Part shown: positions 52,543 to 61,044 of the stretch, piece after piece
How positions within the stretch are numbered: the first letter of the stretch is position 1
How the letters are laid out: every line of letters starts with the position of its first letter
Source: Cyclobacteriaceae bacterium
GTDB taxonomy: Bacteria > Bacteroidota > Bacteroidia > Cytophagales > Cyclobacteriaceae
Direction of reading: 5' to 3'
DNA: 64,000 nucleotides
Assembly (NCBI GenBank): GCA_016787645.1
Contig: JAEUUF010000013.1
Location: forward strand, 558,001-622,000
The notes under the pieces: generated by a model
Databases searched by the model: none
What the model was told of the DNA's origin: nothing
Seen by the model: the letters and a program-made list of their open reading frames with translations, nothing else
Translations under genes and position numbers: made by a program

Positions 52543-53149
52543 TGGTAAATGTGATATCCAAGTCCGTCTCGCCGACGGTTGCATCGGATACCGGGGTCTT
52601 CGTACCTGGCTGATGTTTTAAGACTACCCGGAATGTGCCCGATAGGGTTGACGCCGCACTGGTCCACGTGGTGGTGATGCCCAGGTTCAATCCCCCGATG
52701 TCTTTTGAATTTGATGCGCCGCTGTAATCTACCGGGTCTGATCCCTTATCGAGATTACCGTTGCCCGCAGGATTGGCGAAGACATCGTTGGTCCAGGCAA
52801 AAAAGAACTGGTGCTCCTGCCCCTCTTCTTCCACCTCGGCCGTAATGTCGTAACCAGGCTGACCAACATCAACGAGACCATTGAGCAGTTCAATCGCCAG
52901 CGTAAACGTGGTGTTTGGCGGCAGGTTGATGGGGCCATCGACCGTTATATTCTGAACGCCCTCACCATCGGGGTCGGTAGCAGTGACAACTACTTGGGCA
53001 CCTCCGCCGCTTGGCGTAAAGGTCAACGTAGCCTTGGTGATCAATTCAGGGGTCTCTTCCTTCTGTGGTTCTTCTGTAGCGCAGGTGGCCATGAAGAGCA
53101 CGGTGAGCATGAAGAGGAAAGGGCGGAATACTCTAACAAGAGGCATCAT
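52529..53149 (-). CDS. Lipoprotein encoded next to a TonB receptor
   Basis: A 206-residue predicted lipoprotein (LFMATC lipobox, C23). The mature part is a beta-sandwich-like protein (KATLTFTPSGGGAQVVVTAT, TFTLAIELLNG) with a conserved-looking C-terminus (GTFRVVLKHQPGTK, DLDITFTINVQ). Such lipoproteins often follow TonB-dependent receptors for metals in Bacteroidota. It starts 3 bases after the receptor stop, in one operon, and probably assists ligand capture. The function is inferred from context. Confidence 0.78.
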   Translation of the reverse strand: MMPLVRVFRPFLFMLTVLFMATCATEEPQKEETPELITKATLTFTPSGGGAQVVVTATDPDGEGVQNITVDGPINLPPNTTFTLAIELLNGLVDVGQPGYDITAEVEEEGQEHQFFFAWTNDVFANPAGNGNLDKGSDPVDYSGASNSKDIGGLNLGITTTWTSAASTLSGTFRVVLKHQPGTKTPVSDATVGETDLDITFTINVQ

Positions 53150-53152
53150 TGG

Positions 53153-55552
53153 TCAGAAAACATATTTGGCGGACAGTGAAACATTGCGGCCGATATCATC
53201 GGCATAGTATCGTAGCCGGTTGGTGTACTCCCGGTATGAAGTGTTCAGCAGGTTCTCGATAGCGAATCGCAAATCAAAGCGGCCACTCCCCGACGGGATG
53301 GAATAGCCTACCGCCACACCGGCAAGCAGGTACCCGGGTGGCGCTTCCATAAAGTCAAAGTTCTTCGAACTCCCGCCCAACGGGTCCTGGCCGCTGGCAA
53401 TGGCGTCATTGAATTCGCGCACGGTGATCACGCGCGGCGCCCGGTTCTGCCGTGCTACCAGGTTCACCTTCGGTTCGATGTAAAAATTATGTTTTGCCCC
53501 CTTGTACTTCAGGCCAATCTCCAGGCGATTGGAGGGAATGAAGACCAGGTAATCATTATTTCGAACGTCGGTGGCACTCAGCAGAGAAAGTTTGGGCTCT
53601 AGAGAAAACCTTGTGCTCATTGTCCATGAAGCGGCCACATCCATTCCCACAAACAACGCATCGGTCTGAGTATACCGAAAATACGGATAGGTACCCCGCA
53701 CGTTAGTCGTCACCCCACGGGGCTGTAAATAGATGTAGTTCAGGATGGAATTGACATAGACGGTAGCATCCAGCTGGAGTCTTTCAGTATCATATTCATA
53801 AGTGCCCACCACCTTGAAGGCCTTCTCGATTTTAAACGGCACATCCTTTATGTCCATCACCTCGTTGGTGGAATCATTGAGGAGAAGTCCGTATTCAATC
53901 GCTGCCGCACTCTGGTGCGTGCCCAGGCTGTAGAGTTCGGCCACATGCGGTGGTCGCCATGCACTACCCAGGTGAAGCTTCACCGTTTGGTGAGTTCCGA
54001 CGTTCCTGGAAATTCCCGCCGAAAAGCTGGCGTTATGGAAAAGCAAGTCGGCGGTATAAAGTGTGTTCTTGTAATCATATCCTATCACCGAATAGCTGCG
54101 CACATCATAGCGGGTTCCAATGTCGAGCGTCCACTGGTTGAGAATGAATTTGCCCACGGCAAATGGGCCCCCGGAAAATGAAGTGTAATTGGGAATAAAC
54201 GGAATACGCTGGGTCCCTGGCACGTTGCGGTTATCCTGGTACATCCCATTGACGCCAAAGCAGAATTGCCGGTTGGCCTTGTCGCTGCTTTCCCACTCGA
54301 GCTCGAGGGTATGGGTGCGCAAGTCAAGGTCAAGGGCCGGCTTCGAAGACAAAGCGCCGCGACGGATGTCAAACTCTTTCCTGAAGTTGGATTGGTAACC
54401 ATATTGGAATCGCCATTCACCTTTTTCAGTTTCCCAGTGACTGTTCAACTTCAATAGGTTGTGAATGACTTCCTGGCGAGGCTCTGAAATGGTGTAGCTG
54501 AAATCTTTTGTCCCGATGGGCGGCTCTTGTTCCATCGCCGTCATCAGGTCATTGAGGTTGCTGATGGCTGAGCCGCGGAGAATACCCAGTTCAGATTGAA
54601 AATGGCTGAAGAACAGCTCCACGCCAAACTTCCCTCCATGGTAACCTGCTGCCGTGGAAAAATCCAGTTCGCGGACACCCGTGTTGGTCAACGAATAATC
54701 CGGGGCATTGAAGTCACCCGATCGCTTGGCCGTGCCCTGCACACGCCAGCCCCAGCCGGGCAAGTTCTTGAGACCCCCTTCGAGCATTCCGGAAATCGTG
54801 CCCGACCGGCCGTTGCTCTGCACGATGGTATTCAAGGTTCCGCCCAACCCGGATCGTTCGGGAAGCGGCGCGGGATTGACTATGATCACACCGCCGAGGG
54901 CATCCGTTCCATATTTGATGGCTGCCGCATCCTTGATAACGGCGATGTTGGAGGCGATGAACGGATCAATCTCCGGCGCATGTTCCGCTCCCCACTGCTG
55001 GCCTTCCTGCCGCAGACCGTGGTTGAGGATAAGCACCCGCTGGCTGTGTACGCCATGGATGACAGGCTTGAAGATTCCGGGACCTGATTGGATGGTGGTC
55101 ACACCAGGGAGTGAACGCAGTGTTTCACCAAGCGTCTTTCCCATCGACTTCTCCAGGTCGGAGGCATCGAGCAGGGAGTAGGTTGATGTGCGTTCCACTT
55201 TTTCGACTTTCTCCTCTATCACCACCTCCTGTAAACTCTTTATTTCAGGTTCCAGGGCTATCAGCAAGGGCTTTGTGTCCGAGGTGGAAACGCGGATCAC
55301 CTGGGTGATATAACCTACGTAACGGATTTCCAGGACATACTCGCCCGGGCAGAGCTTGTCGAACGTAAATGTTCCCGACTCATCCGTTACTTCGCCGCGG
55401 GATTGCCCCTTCATAATCACTTCGGCGTTCATCAGTGGAGCGCCAACATTAGAAAGCACACGGCCAGTCAACACGAATGCGCACGGTTGCTGTGCCCCGG
55501 TGATCGAGGGGAGAAAGAATACCCATAGAAACAGACAAGCTGAAAAACGCAT
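53153..55552 (-). CDS. TonB-dependent outer-membrane receptor (possible metal uptake)
   Basis: A 799-residue receptor: signal peptide (ending ITGAQ), carboxypeptidase-like domain (GRVLSNVGAPLMNAEVIMKG), plug domain (LPGVTTIQSGPGIFKPVIHG, KDAAAIKYGTDALGGVIIVN) and a 22-strand barrel ending in aromatic YVF. The open frame extends to 55810, but ATG 55552 begins the signal peptide. It is flanked by a small Cys/His protein gene upstream and a lipoprotein gene downstream, a layout common for zinc or copper uptake in this phylum. The ligand is not proven by the sequence. Confidence 0.93.
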   Translation of the reverse strand: MRFSACLFLWVFFLPSITGAQQPCAFVLTGRVLSNVGAPLMNAEVIMKGQSRGEVTDESGTFTFDKLCPGEYVLEIRYVGYITQVIRVSTSDTKPLLIALEPEIKSLQEVVIEEKVEKVERTSTYSLLDASDLEKSMGKTLGETLRSLPGVTTIQSGPGIFKPVIHGVHSQRVLILNHGLRQEGQQWGAEHAPEIDPFIASNIAVIKDAAAIKYGTDALGGVIIVNPAPLPERSGLGGTLNTIVQSNGRSGTISGMLEGGLKNLPGWGWRVQGTAKRSGDFNAPDYSLTNTGVRELDFSTAAGYHGGKFGVELFFSHFQSELGILRGSAISNLNDLMTAMEQEPPIGTKDFSYTISEPRQEVIHNLLKLNSHWETEKGEWRFQYGYQSNFRKEFDIRRGALSSKPALDLDLRTHTLELEWESSDKANRQFCFGVNGMYQDNRNVPGTQRIPFIPNYTSFSGGPFAVGKFILNQWTLDIGTRYDVRSYSVIGYDYKNTLYTADLLFHNASFSAGISRNVGTHQTVKLHLGSAWRPPHVAELYSLGTHQSAAAIEYGLLLNDSTNEVMDIKDVPFKIEKAFKVVGTYEYDTERLQLDATVYVNSILNYIYLQPRGVTTNVRGTYPYFRYTQTDALFVGMDVAASWTMSTRFSLEPKLSLLSATDVRNNDYLVFIPSNRLEIGLKYKGAKHNFYIEPKVNLVARQNRAPRVITVREFNDAIASGQDPLGGSSKNFDFMEAPPGYLLAGVAVGYSIPSGSGRFDLRFAIENLLNTSYREYTNRLRYYADDIGRNVSLSAKYVF

Positions 55553-55637
55553 TTTGGACCGGAATTGAAAAACGTAGAAATCGCTGCTTCGAAAGAAACA
55601 GCTGTCCATCCTCCTGGAGAGACGGACCCGTTCACGT

Positions 55638-55955
55638 TTAACTAACCGGGGGCGCCCGCCCGATCGATCGACCGGCTGCGGGGAGAAGGATGCCGGCAGG
55701 TACCGGCTCTGAGAATACCTGGAGGGAGAAATCAGGAAGGTGCAATTCTGCCGCGTCAGCATACAATGCCAGTACACCGTGCAAGGCGCAGACTTTGCAG
55801 GGCGCTGCACTTGTCTCGGGTGCCGATTGAAGGGCCGCTTCGGAGTGGTCGGGTTGACCCAGGTGCGAATGCAGCAGGTTCAGGCCGACCTGGGTGAATA
55901 ACACCGTCAGCAGAACCAGGCCCGCAGCCAACCGGGAAAACGTCCTTTTACTCAC
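55638..55955 (-). CDS. Small exported Cys/His-containing protein
   Basis: A 105-residue protein starting at GTG 55955, with an N-terminal hydrophobic helix (LAAGLVLLTVLFTQVGLNLL) followed by potential metal ligands: HSHLG, PDHSE, and C-K-V-C-A-L-H. It lies 85 bases upstream of the TonB receptor gene in the same direction. It resembles small proteins of DUF2946 type that accompany metal-uptake receptors. A TATATTTG at 55960-55967 (minus strand) is a -7 candidate that would give a nearly leaderless transcript. Confidence 0.65.
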   Translation of the reverse strand: MSKRTFSRLAAGLVLLTVLFTQVGLNLLHSHLGQPDHSEAALQSAPETSAAPCKVCALHGVLALYADAAELHLPDFSLQVFSEPVPAGILLPAAGRSIGRAPPVS

Positions 55956-56021
55956 CCTGCAAATATACGCGCCGGAGGCAGGACACCCAGACCGTCCAAA
56001 AAAAAGCAACCGCTATCATTT

Positions 56022-56037
56022 TTTAGAGTCGTCTAAA
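56022..56037. promoter_or_regulatory. DtxR-like operator between the divergent TonB-receptor units
   Basis: TTTAGA-N4-TCTAAA is a perfect inverted repeat immediately before the -7 element at 56042. The arms resemble sites of DtxR/MntR-type metal regulators, so repression by iron or manganese is proposed. Confidence 0.5.
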
Positions 56038-56041
56038 TTAT

Positions 56042-56049
56042 TATTTTTG
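56042..56049 (+). promoter_or_regulatory. -7 element of the second TonB-receptor gene
   Basis: TATTTTTG matches TAnnTTTG exactly; transcription would begin near 56053, 18 bases before the GTG start. The DtxR-like operator lies between -33 and -7, a repressing position. Confidence 0.6.
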
Positions 56050-56070
56050 TGATTCTAAATATACATACCC

Positions 56071-58335
56071 GTGCCCCTCGCCATTTTCCTCCTGCTCTTC
56101 GTTACCACGTCCGTCTGGGGCCAGACCGGCTCCGTGCGCGGCGTGGTTCGGTCCGGTGGAAAGCCGGTCGAATTCGCCCATGTGGGTATTGAAGGAACCT
56201 CACTGGGAACCTCCGCCGATGAGCAGGGTCACTTTTTATTGAAGAATGTCCGTCCCGGCAAACATATGCTCCAGGCCTCGGCGGTGGGGTATCGGCCGGT
56301 GACGAGGATCATTCATACGAGTGAGGGCAAAGAAACCATCATCGACCTTGAACTGGCTGAAGACAATGCACAATTGAATGAGGTTGTCGTGACGGGTACC
56401 ATGAAGGAAGTGACACGATTGGCCTCGCCGATTCCTGTGGAGGTGTACAGCCCCGCCTTCTTCCGGAAAAACCCAACGCCCAACATCTTCGAATCGCTGA
56501 CGGTGGTCAATGGTGTGCAGCCCCAGGTCAACTGCAACGTCTGCAACACGGGAGACATCCACATCAACGGGCTGGAAGGTCCGTATACGATGATCCTCAT
56601 CGATGGCATGCCTATCGTCAGCAGCCTTTCGACAGTTTACGGTCTGGCCGGCATCCCCAACAACCTGGTGAAACGGATGGAGATCATCAAGGGACCCGCC
56701 TCCACCTTGTATGGATCTGAGGCGGTTGGCGGGGTGATCAATATCATCACCCAGGATGCCACACAGGCACCTTCCCTTCGCACCGACGCATTTGCCACCA
56801 GCGTGGGTGAATACAACCTTGATGTCAGCAGTTCGATGCAAGTCGGCAAGTCAAGATCATTGCTGGGGCTGAACTACTTCAACTACACGCACCCCACCGA
56901 CATCAACAGCGACAATTTCACGGACGTCACGCTGCAGAAGCGCGTCTCGCTATTCAATAAGTGGTCCTTCTACCGACCTTCCAGCAAGAATGCTACGCTG
57001 GCCGTGCGGTATGTACATGAGAATCGCTGGGGCGGTGAGATGCAATGGAACCACGAGTATCGCGGTTCGGACGTTTATTACGGCGAATCCATCTATACCG
57101 ACCGCGCCGAAGTGATTGGAAACTATGCATTCAAGGGAAACCAGGATTGGCAATTTGATTACTCGTGGAATTATCACCTGCAAGACTCCTACTACGGCAC
57201 CGTGAAATACTTCGCTGACCAACAGGTGGCTTTTGCACAGCTTCGTCATTCCCGCACGATCGGCAAGCACGACCTGCTGGTCGGCCTCCCGTTCCGGTTT
57301 ATTGCTTACGACGACAACACGCCCGGCACCAGTGAACTGACCGGAAAGAACAAACCGTCGTACACCTACCTGCCGGGCATCTTCCTCCAGGACGAGATTC
57401 GGCTTTCGGAAAAATTTGCCGCACTGCTGGGCGGCCGATATGATCACCACAACATTCACGGAAACATCTTTACAGAGCGGGTCAGCCTGAAGTACTCCCC
57501 CACGCCCAACAACACCTTCCGACTTACCTCCGGCAGCGGGTTCAGGGTAGTCAATCTCTTCACGGAGGATCACGCCGCGCTCACCGGCTCAAGGCAGGTG
57601 GTGCTCCTCGATGATCTGAAGCCGGAAAAAAGCTGGAACGTTAACCTGAACTACACCCGCTTCATCCCAAGGCCGAATGGCTATATAAACCTTGACGCCA
57701 GCCTGTTCTATACCTACTTCACAAACAAGATTGTCCCGGATTACGTCAGCGATCCCAACGAGATACGCTACAGCAACCTCGATGGATACGCTGTATCGCG
57801 TGGGCTCACCGTAAATATGGACGCTGCCGTTTCTTCAGCGATCAAACTCAATGCAGGCATAACGCTGATGGATGTGTACCGGGTTGACCACCGTTACAGC
57901 GACGGCGAAATCCCGCAGTTGCAAGCTCCGAGGTTCTCCGGCACATTTGCCTTCACCTACACAGTGGAGCCGATCCGACTTTCCTTCGACCTTACGGGCA
58001 AGGTAAATGGCCCGATGTACTTACCAGTTGTTCCCAATGATTTCCGCCCCGCCGAGTCGCCCTGGTTTGGCTTGTTGAACCTGCAGGTAACCAAATCAAT
58101 TGGCAACCGATGGGAAGTGTACGGCGCCGTGAAGAATCTGCTCAACTACCTCCCCTCACACCCGCTGCTGCACCCGGATGATCCGTTCGACCGCCGCGGC
58201 GGCAAGTACTTTGACGCTGCCGGAGCGCCGCGCCCCGATACCAATCCGTACGGCTACACTTTTGACACCACCTATAATTATGCCCCGATGCAGGGAGCGA
58301 AAGGGGTGCTCGGAATCAGGTACACGATCCAATAG
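56071..58335 (+). CDS. TonB-dependent receptor with CNVC plug motif
   Basis: A 754-residue receptor starting at GTG 56071. A signal peptide is followed by a carboxypeptidase-like domain (GVVRSGGKPVEFAHVGIEG) and a plug with C155-N-V-C158 (NCNVCNTGDIHINGLEG), then IDGMPIVSSLSTVYGL and KGPASTLYGSEAVGGVINI. The barrel ends GIRYTIQ. The CxxC plug motif is seen in a subgroup of Bacteroidota receptors; iron, haem or cobalamin are possible ligands. The DtxR-like operator favours a metal link. The DUF6580 gene lies downstream after repeats. Confidence 0.93.
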   Translation: MPLAIFLLLFVTTSVWGQTGSVRGVVRSGGKPVEFAHVGIEGTSLGTSADEQGHFLLKNVRPGKHMLQASAVGYRPVTRIIHTSEGKETIIDLELAEDNAQLNEVVVTGTMKEVTRLASPIPVEVYSPAFFRKNPTPNIFESLTVVNGVQPQVNCNVCNTGDIHINGLEGPYTMILIDGMPIVSSLSTVYGLAGIPNNLVKRMEIIKGPASTLYGSEAVGGVINIITQDATQAPSLRTDAFATSVGEYNLDVSSSMQVGKSRSLLGLNYFNYTHPTDINSDNFTDVTLQKRVSLFNKWSFYRPSSKNATLAVRYVHENRWGGEMQWNHEYRGSDVYYGESIYTDRAEVIGNYAFKGNQDWQFDYSWNYHLQDSYYGTVKYFADQQVAFAQLRHSRTIGKHDLLVGLPFRFIAYDDNTPGTSELTGKNKPSYTYLPGIFLQDEIRLSEKFAALLGGRYDHHNIHGNIFTERVSLKYSPTPNNTFRLTSGSGFRVVNLFTEDHAALTGSRQVVLLDDLKPEKSWNVNLNYTRFIPRPNGYINLDASLFYTYFTNKIVPDYVSDPNEIRYSNLDGYAVSRGLTVNMDAAVSSAIKLNAGITLMDVYRVDHRYSDGEIPQLQAPRFSGTFAFTYTVEPIRLSFDLTGKVNGPMYLPVVPNDFRPAESPWFGLLNLQVTKSIGNRWEVYGAVKNLLNYLPSHPLLHPDDPFDRRGGKYFDAAGAPRPDTNPYGYTFDTTYNYAPMQGAKGVLGIRYTIQ

Positions 58336-58360
58336 GGATTGTCATGGTGGCAGATAGTGG

Positions 58361-58612
58361 GGGTTAAATATCGAATATCAAATGATGAATGTCGAAGTGG
58401 GGTTGGTGTGGAGGCTAAGGGACACCAGCTTTTGGGAGAATGAGGTGGTGTCAGACCGTAGGGGTTAAATATCCAATATCGAATGATGAATGTCGAATGT
58501 CGAAGGGGGAGGTGGTGTGGGGGCTTAGGGACACCTGCTGTTGGGAGAATGAGGTGAGGTCAAAGAGTGGGGTTAAATATCCAATATTGAATGATGAATG
58601 TCGAAGGGGGGT
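58361..58612 (+). repeat. Direct repeat of about 100 bp, two full copies and a partial third
   Basis: Copies begin with GGGTTAAATAT at 58361, 58462 and 58570. Each continues with an AATATCGAATGATGAATGTCGAA-type core; the first two also carry GGGACACC and GGGAGAATGAGG. The array fills most of the 377-base gene-free stretch 58336-58712; its 3' remainder (58613-58712) holds more AATATTC/GATATTC words. Confidence 0.85.
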
Positions 58613-58712
58613 GCGTATGGGAAAAAGATGAAAATGGGGCGCTGAATATTCAAGATTCAGGATTCGATATTCACTATTTTTCTACCGTACTTTAGCCCGT
58701 AATTTCCTTCCT

Positions 58713-59300
58713 ATGTCACTGCAAAACATCCATCCCCGTACTACTGCGCTGGTAGCCTTGATTTTGCTGGCGGCCGCTTTCCGGCTTGTTCAGTCCAGCC
58801 CGGTATTCAGCATCCTGAGCAACCTGACACCCTTTGGCGCCATGGCGCTGTTTGGGGGGCATTATTTCAAAGACAAGTGGAAGGCCATGCTGGTTCCAGT
58901 GATCGCCTTGTGGCTCAGTGACATTTTCCTTAACCGCTTTTATTATACCGATCAGTGGGTGTTTTTCTATGGCGGCCAGCTTTGGGTGTACGGCACCTTT
59001 GCGGCAACTGTCGGATTGGGAATGCTGATGGGAAAACCCACCGCGCTGCGCATCACCGGCTTTGGCATCGGCGCGGCCTTGCTTCACTGGCTGGTCACTG
59101 ACTTTGGCGTTTGGATCGGCGGCTCAACCGACATCACCACGGGCCTCCCCTTCACCCGCGACTGGACCGGCTTTATCAAATGCCTGACCCTCGCCCTCCC
59201 CTTCCTCCGCAACATGATCATCGGCAACCTGGTCTTCTGCGGCGTACTTTTTGGAGCCTTTGAATACGCGCAGCGAAGGTATCCCGTGCTGAGTAAGTAA
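58713..59300 (+). CDS. DUF6580 family membrane protein
   Basis: A 195-residue protein with five to six membrane helices. The pattern SNLTPFGAMALFGGHYFKDK and ALLHWLVTDFGVW is typical of DUF6580, a family of putative transport proteins whose architecture resembles the substrate-binding components of ECF transporters. It often occurs near TonB receptors, as here. A vitamin or metal substrate is possible but not shown. The start ATG 58713 follows the repeat region. Confidence 0.85.
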   Translation: MSLQNIHPRTTALVALILLAAAFRLVQSSPVFSILSNLTPFGAMALFGGHYFKDKWKAMLVPVIALWLSDIFLNRFYYTDQWVFFYGGQLWVYGTFAATVGLGMLMGKPTALRITGFGIGAALLHWLVTDFGVWIGGSTDITTGLPFTRDWTGFIKCLTLALPFLRNMIIGNLVFCGVLFGAFEYAQRRYPVLSK

Positions 59301-59420
59301 CGTGCTAAAAGCTGAAGCAGAAAGCTAATAGGGCTGAAGGCAGAAAGCTAAAAGCTGAAGGCTAGATGTTTAAGCAATTTGACATGTTGACACTTCAACA
59401 CGTCAACACCTCAACACCTC
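59301..59420 (+). repeat. Mixed low-complexity repeat region
   Basis: AAAGCTGAAG/AAAGCTAAAAGC-type units (59301-59366) are followed by TTGACA and CAACACCTCA-type units (59379-59420). It lies between the DUF6580 gene and the converging glycosyltransferase gene, overlapping its stop by 2 bases, and resembles the AAAGC repeats at 28263 and 29993. Confidence 0.75.
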
Positions 59421-60402
59421 ACCCCTTCCCTATTATCCGCTCCACTTTGTAGATCGTCTTCTTAATGGCCCTGGTGAGTGGGTTCTTCTCATTTTTGTAG
59501 GAGGGCCGATTGCGGGAAACGACACCGAGGGTGCATGGTATTTTGGAATACCGGTCAATCTGTTGCTCCTTCAGCACACGGACGTATTCATCAAACAAAG
59601 GTTTCACATCAGGGCGCGAAGTAAAGGTCAGCAGGTCCTGGTAAACTGACATCCGGTCGGGCTCAGAGATCTTGAAGCCGCTGTAGTGGAAGAAGACCAG
59701 CGGATGCTGGCCGTTGATCACGTACTCGTCATTTCTAAAATCTACTGTTCTTCCTTGAAGGTTCCAGTACGCCACGTTGTAACCCGGATCATGAACAACC
59801 TCGGTCTTGTTGAAATAGCCGGGTACGTGGTTCAGCCACAGCTGGTCGACGAATAATCCCTTCTTGCCCTGGTAACAATAATCCGCCAGTCGTGCTTTCC
59901 ACCAGGTGAGGAAGTCAAGCGACTGCTGGCCTTTGCGCAGGCCGACGAAACCACCGTTGTAGATTCCTCCCTGGAGCATGTGCAACTCATAGAGTTCCAG
60001 CCGACCGTCGGTGGCCAGCAGGTGGGGCGTCAGGAAAATCTCCGCCTTGGGGTGTTCATCGAACAAACGGAAGTGGGTAAAGACGAGAACATCGGAATCG
60101 AGGTAGATGACTTTCTCTGCCCCGAGTGAAGTGAAGAAATAGTGGGCATAAAACGGTTTCAGTGCACAAGAAAGCTCGAAGATGCTGTACTGGCTGTTCA
60201 TCGCCTCGAATTCGGGGAGCGCCAGCTCTTCGACAAAGAGAATGTTTTCGCCAGGCTGCGCTTCGACCTTAACCGATCTTCGTTCCAGCATCCCGATATA
60301 GAACTGGTAGTCCGGGTGATGACGCAGGAAAGATTGAGCCAGCGCCCGCGCATACGGGAGGTAGTTGAGCGAAACGACGGTAAAGGCGATGTTTGCGGCC
60401 AT
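59419..60402 (-). CDS. Glycosyltransferase with DxD motif
   Basis: A 327-residue cytosolic protein. The N-terminus IAFTVVSLNYLPYARALAQS and the nucleotide-sugar motif VIYLDSDVLVF (DSD) match GT-A fold transferases related to GT8-like enzymes. The middle contains GGIYNGGFVGLRKG and DQLWLNHVPGYF, further typical of this fold. It probably adds a sugar to an envelope polysaccharide or lipid. It is not in a visible polysaccharide cluster. Confidence 0.88.
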   Translation of the reverse strand: MAANIAFTVVSLNYLPYARALAQSFLRHHPDYQFYIGMLERRSVKVEAQPGENILFVEELALPEFEAMNSQYSIFELSCALKPFYAHYFFTSLGAEKVIYLDSDVLVFTHFRLFDEHPKAEIFLTPHLLATDGRLELYELHMLQGGIYNGGFVGLRKGQQSLDFLTWWKARLADYCYQGKKGLFVDQLWLNHVPGYFNKTEVVHDPGYNVAYWNLQGRTVDFRNDEYVINGQHPLVFFHYSGFKISEPDRMSVYQDLLTFTSRPDVKPLFDEYVRVLKEQQIDRYSKIPCTLGVVSRNRPSYKNEKNPLTRAIKKTIYKVERIIGKG

Positions 60403-60457
60403 TCCAGGAAATTGACTCCCTCAAGTTTCAGGTTTCGGGGGTCAATTCCAAATCAGC

Positions 60458-60736
60458 TCACTCTTCCCAGTCTATTATATCACCCTGCATCCGCTGCCGA
60501 TAGTCCTTCATGACGCGGTCATAGAGACCCTCCTCACGGGCACAGCCGGTAAGTTGAATGGATTCTTTGCTGGCGTGGCGGTTGGTGACCGGGAGAATTA
60601 CTGCCGTCACCGTCATACCCAACTTCTGCATGCCGTGGACAAGGTTGAGGAAGTGGTCCGTGTTGGATTCCTGTCCCAGCACCTCGAAGGTCTTCCTTGT
60701 GTCGTCGCGGATGATTTGCCAGGAGCGGGAGTACAT
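60458..60736 (-). CDS. 92-residue protein of unknown function
   Basis: A small soluble protein (MYSRSWQIIRDDTRKTFEVL at the start; IIDWEE at the end). It has a plausible coding composition, but I do not recognise a family. A longer frame from 61030 exists only because the repeat array reads through without stops as Pro/Ala/Ser-rich sequence, so the ATG at 60736 is taken as the start. It lies 56 bases upstream of the glycosyltransferase and may be co-transcribed. Confidence 0.6.
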   Translation of the reverse strand: MYSRSWQIIRDDTRKTFEVLGQESNTDHFLNLVHGMQKLGMTVTAVILPVTNRHASKESIQLTGCAREEGLYDRVMKDYRQRMQGDIIDWEE

Positions 60737-60770
60737 AATAAGTTGGTGCTGCAAGATACGAATAGCTAGG

Positions 60771-60896
60771 TGCCGGGCGCTGGGCGCTGGGTGCTGGGCG
60801 CTGGGTGCTGGGCACTGGGTGCTGGGCGCTGGGTGCTGGGCGCTGGGCACTGGGTGCTGGGCGATGGGCACTGGGTAGTAGGTACTAGCCACTACT
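60771..60896 (+). repeat. GCTGGGY tandem array
   Basis: About 15 copies of a 7-base unit GCTGGGC/GCTGGGT/ACTGGGT, ending in AGTAGGTACTAGCCACTA. It is related in composition to the array at 50361. It separates the 92-residue gene from a methyltransferase remnant. Confidence 0.9.
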
Positions 60897-61030
60897 CCTT
60901 CCGACAAATCGGATGACGGAGCCTTTCCCATTGTGGAATTGCTGTTTGAGGTAGGCATTGGGTTCCGCCCCATAAGCAAACTCCTCGCTGCTGTAGCGGT
61001 CGTCCCATAGTTGGGTCCAGGGTCATTCAT
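60885..61030 (-). pseudogene. Remnant of a SAM-dependent methyltransferase gene (5' end only)
   Basis: On the minus strand an ATG at 61030 begins MNDP; one base is then missing, and the next frame continues WTQLWDDRYSSEEFAYGAEP and NAYLKQQF, the N-terminal signature of TehB/thiopurine-type methyltransferases. After about 40 residues the sequence runs into the GCTGGGY array and stops at 60885. The rest of the gene, including the SAM-binding motif, is absent. The fragment thus carries both a frameshift and a truncation. Confidence 0.7.
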
Positions 61031-61044
61031 AATATTTTCACTGC

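Noticed and set aside
55553-55810. Eighty-six-residue N-terminal extension of the first TonB receptor
   Set aside because: It would hide the signal peptide that begins at 55552, and it overlaps the 3' end of the small exported protein gene.
58361-58612. Possible CRISPR or att sites
   Set aside because: The units of about 100 bp are direct duplications with conserved interiors, with no spacers and no integrase or transposase nearby.
60534-61030. Proline/alanine/serine-rich minus-strand reading frames across the GCTGGGY array
   Set aside because: The repeat has a 7-base unit and no stop in these frames, so long frames arise automatically. The translation (repeats of PAPSAQH) has no independent support.
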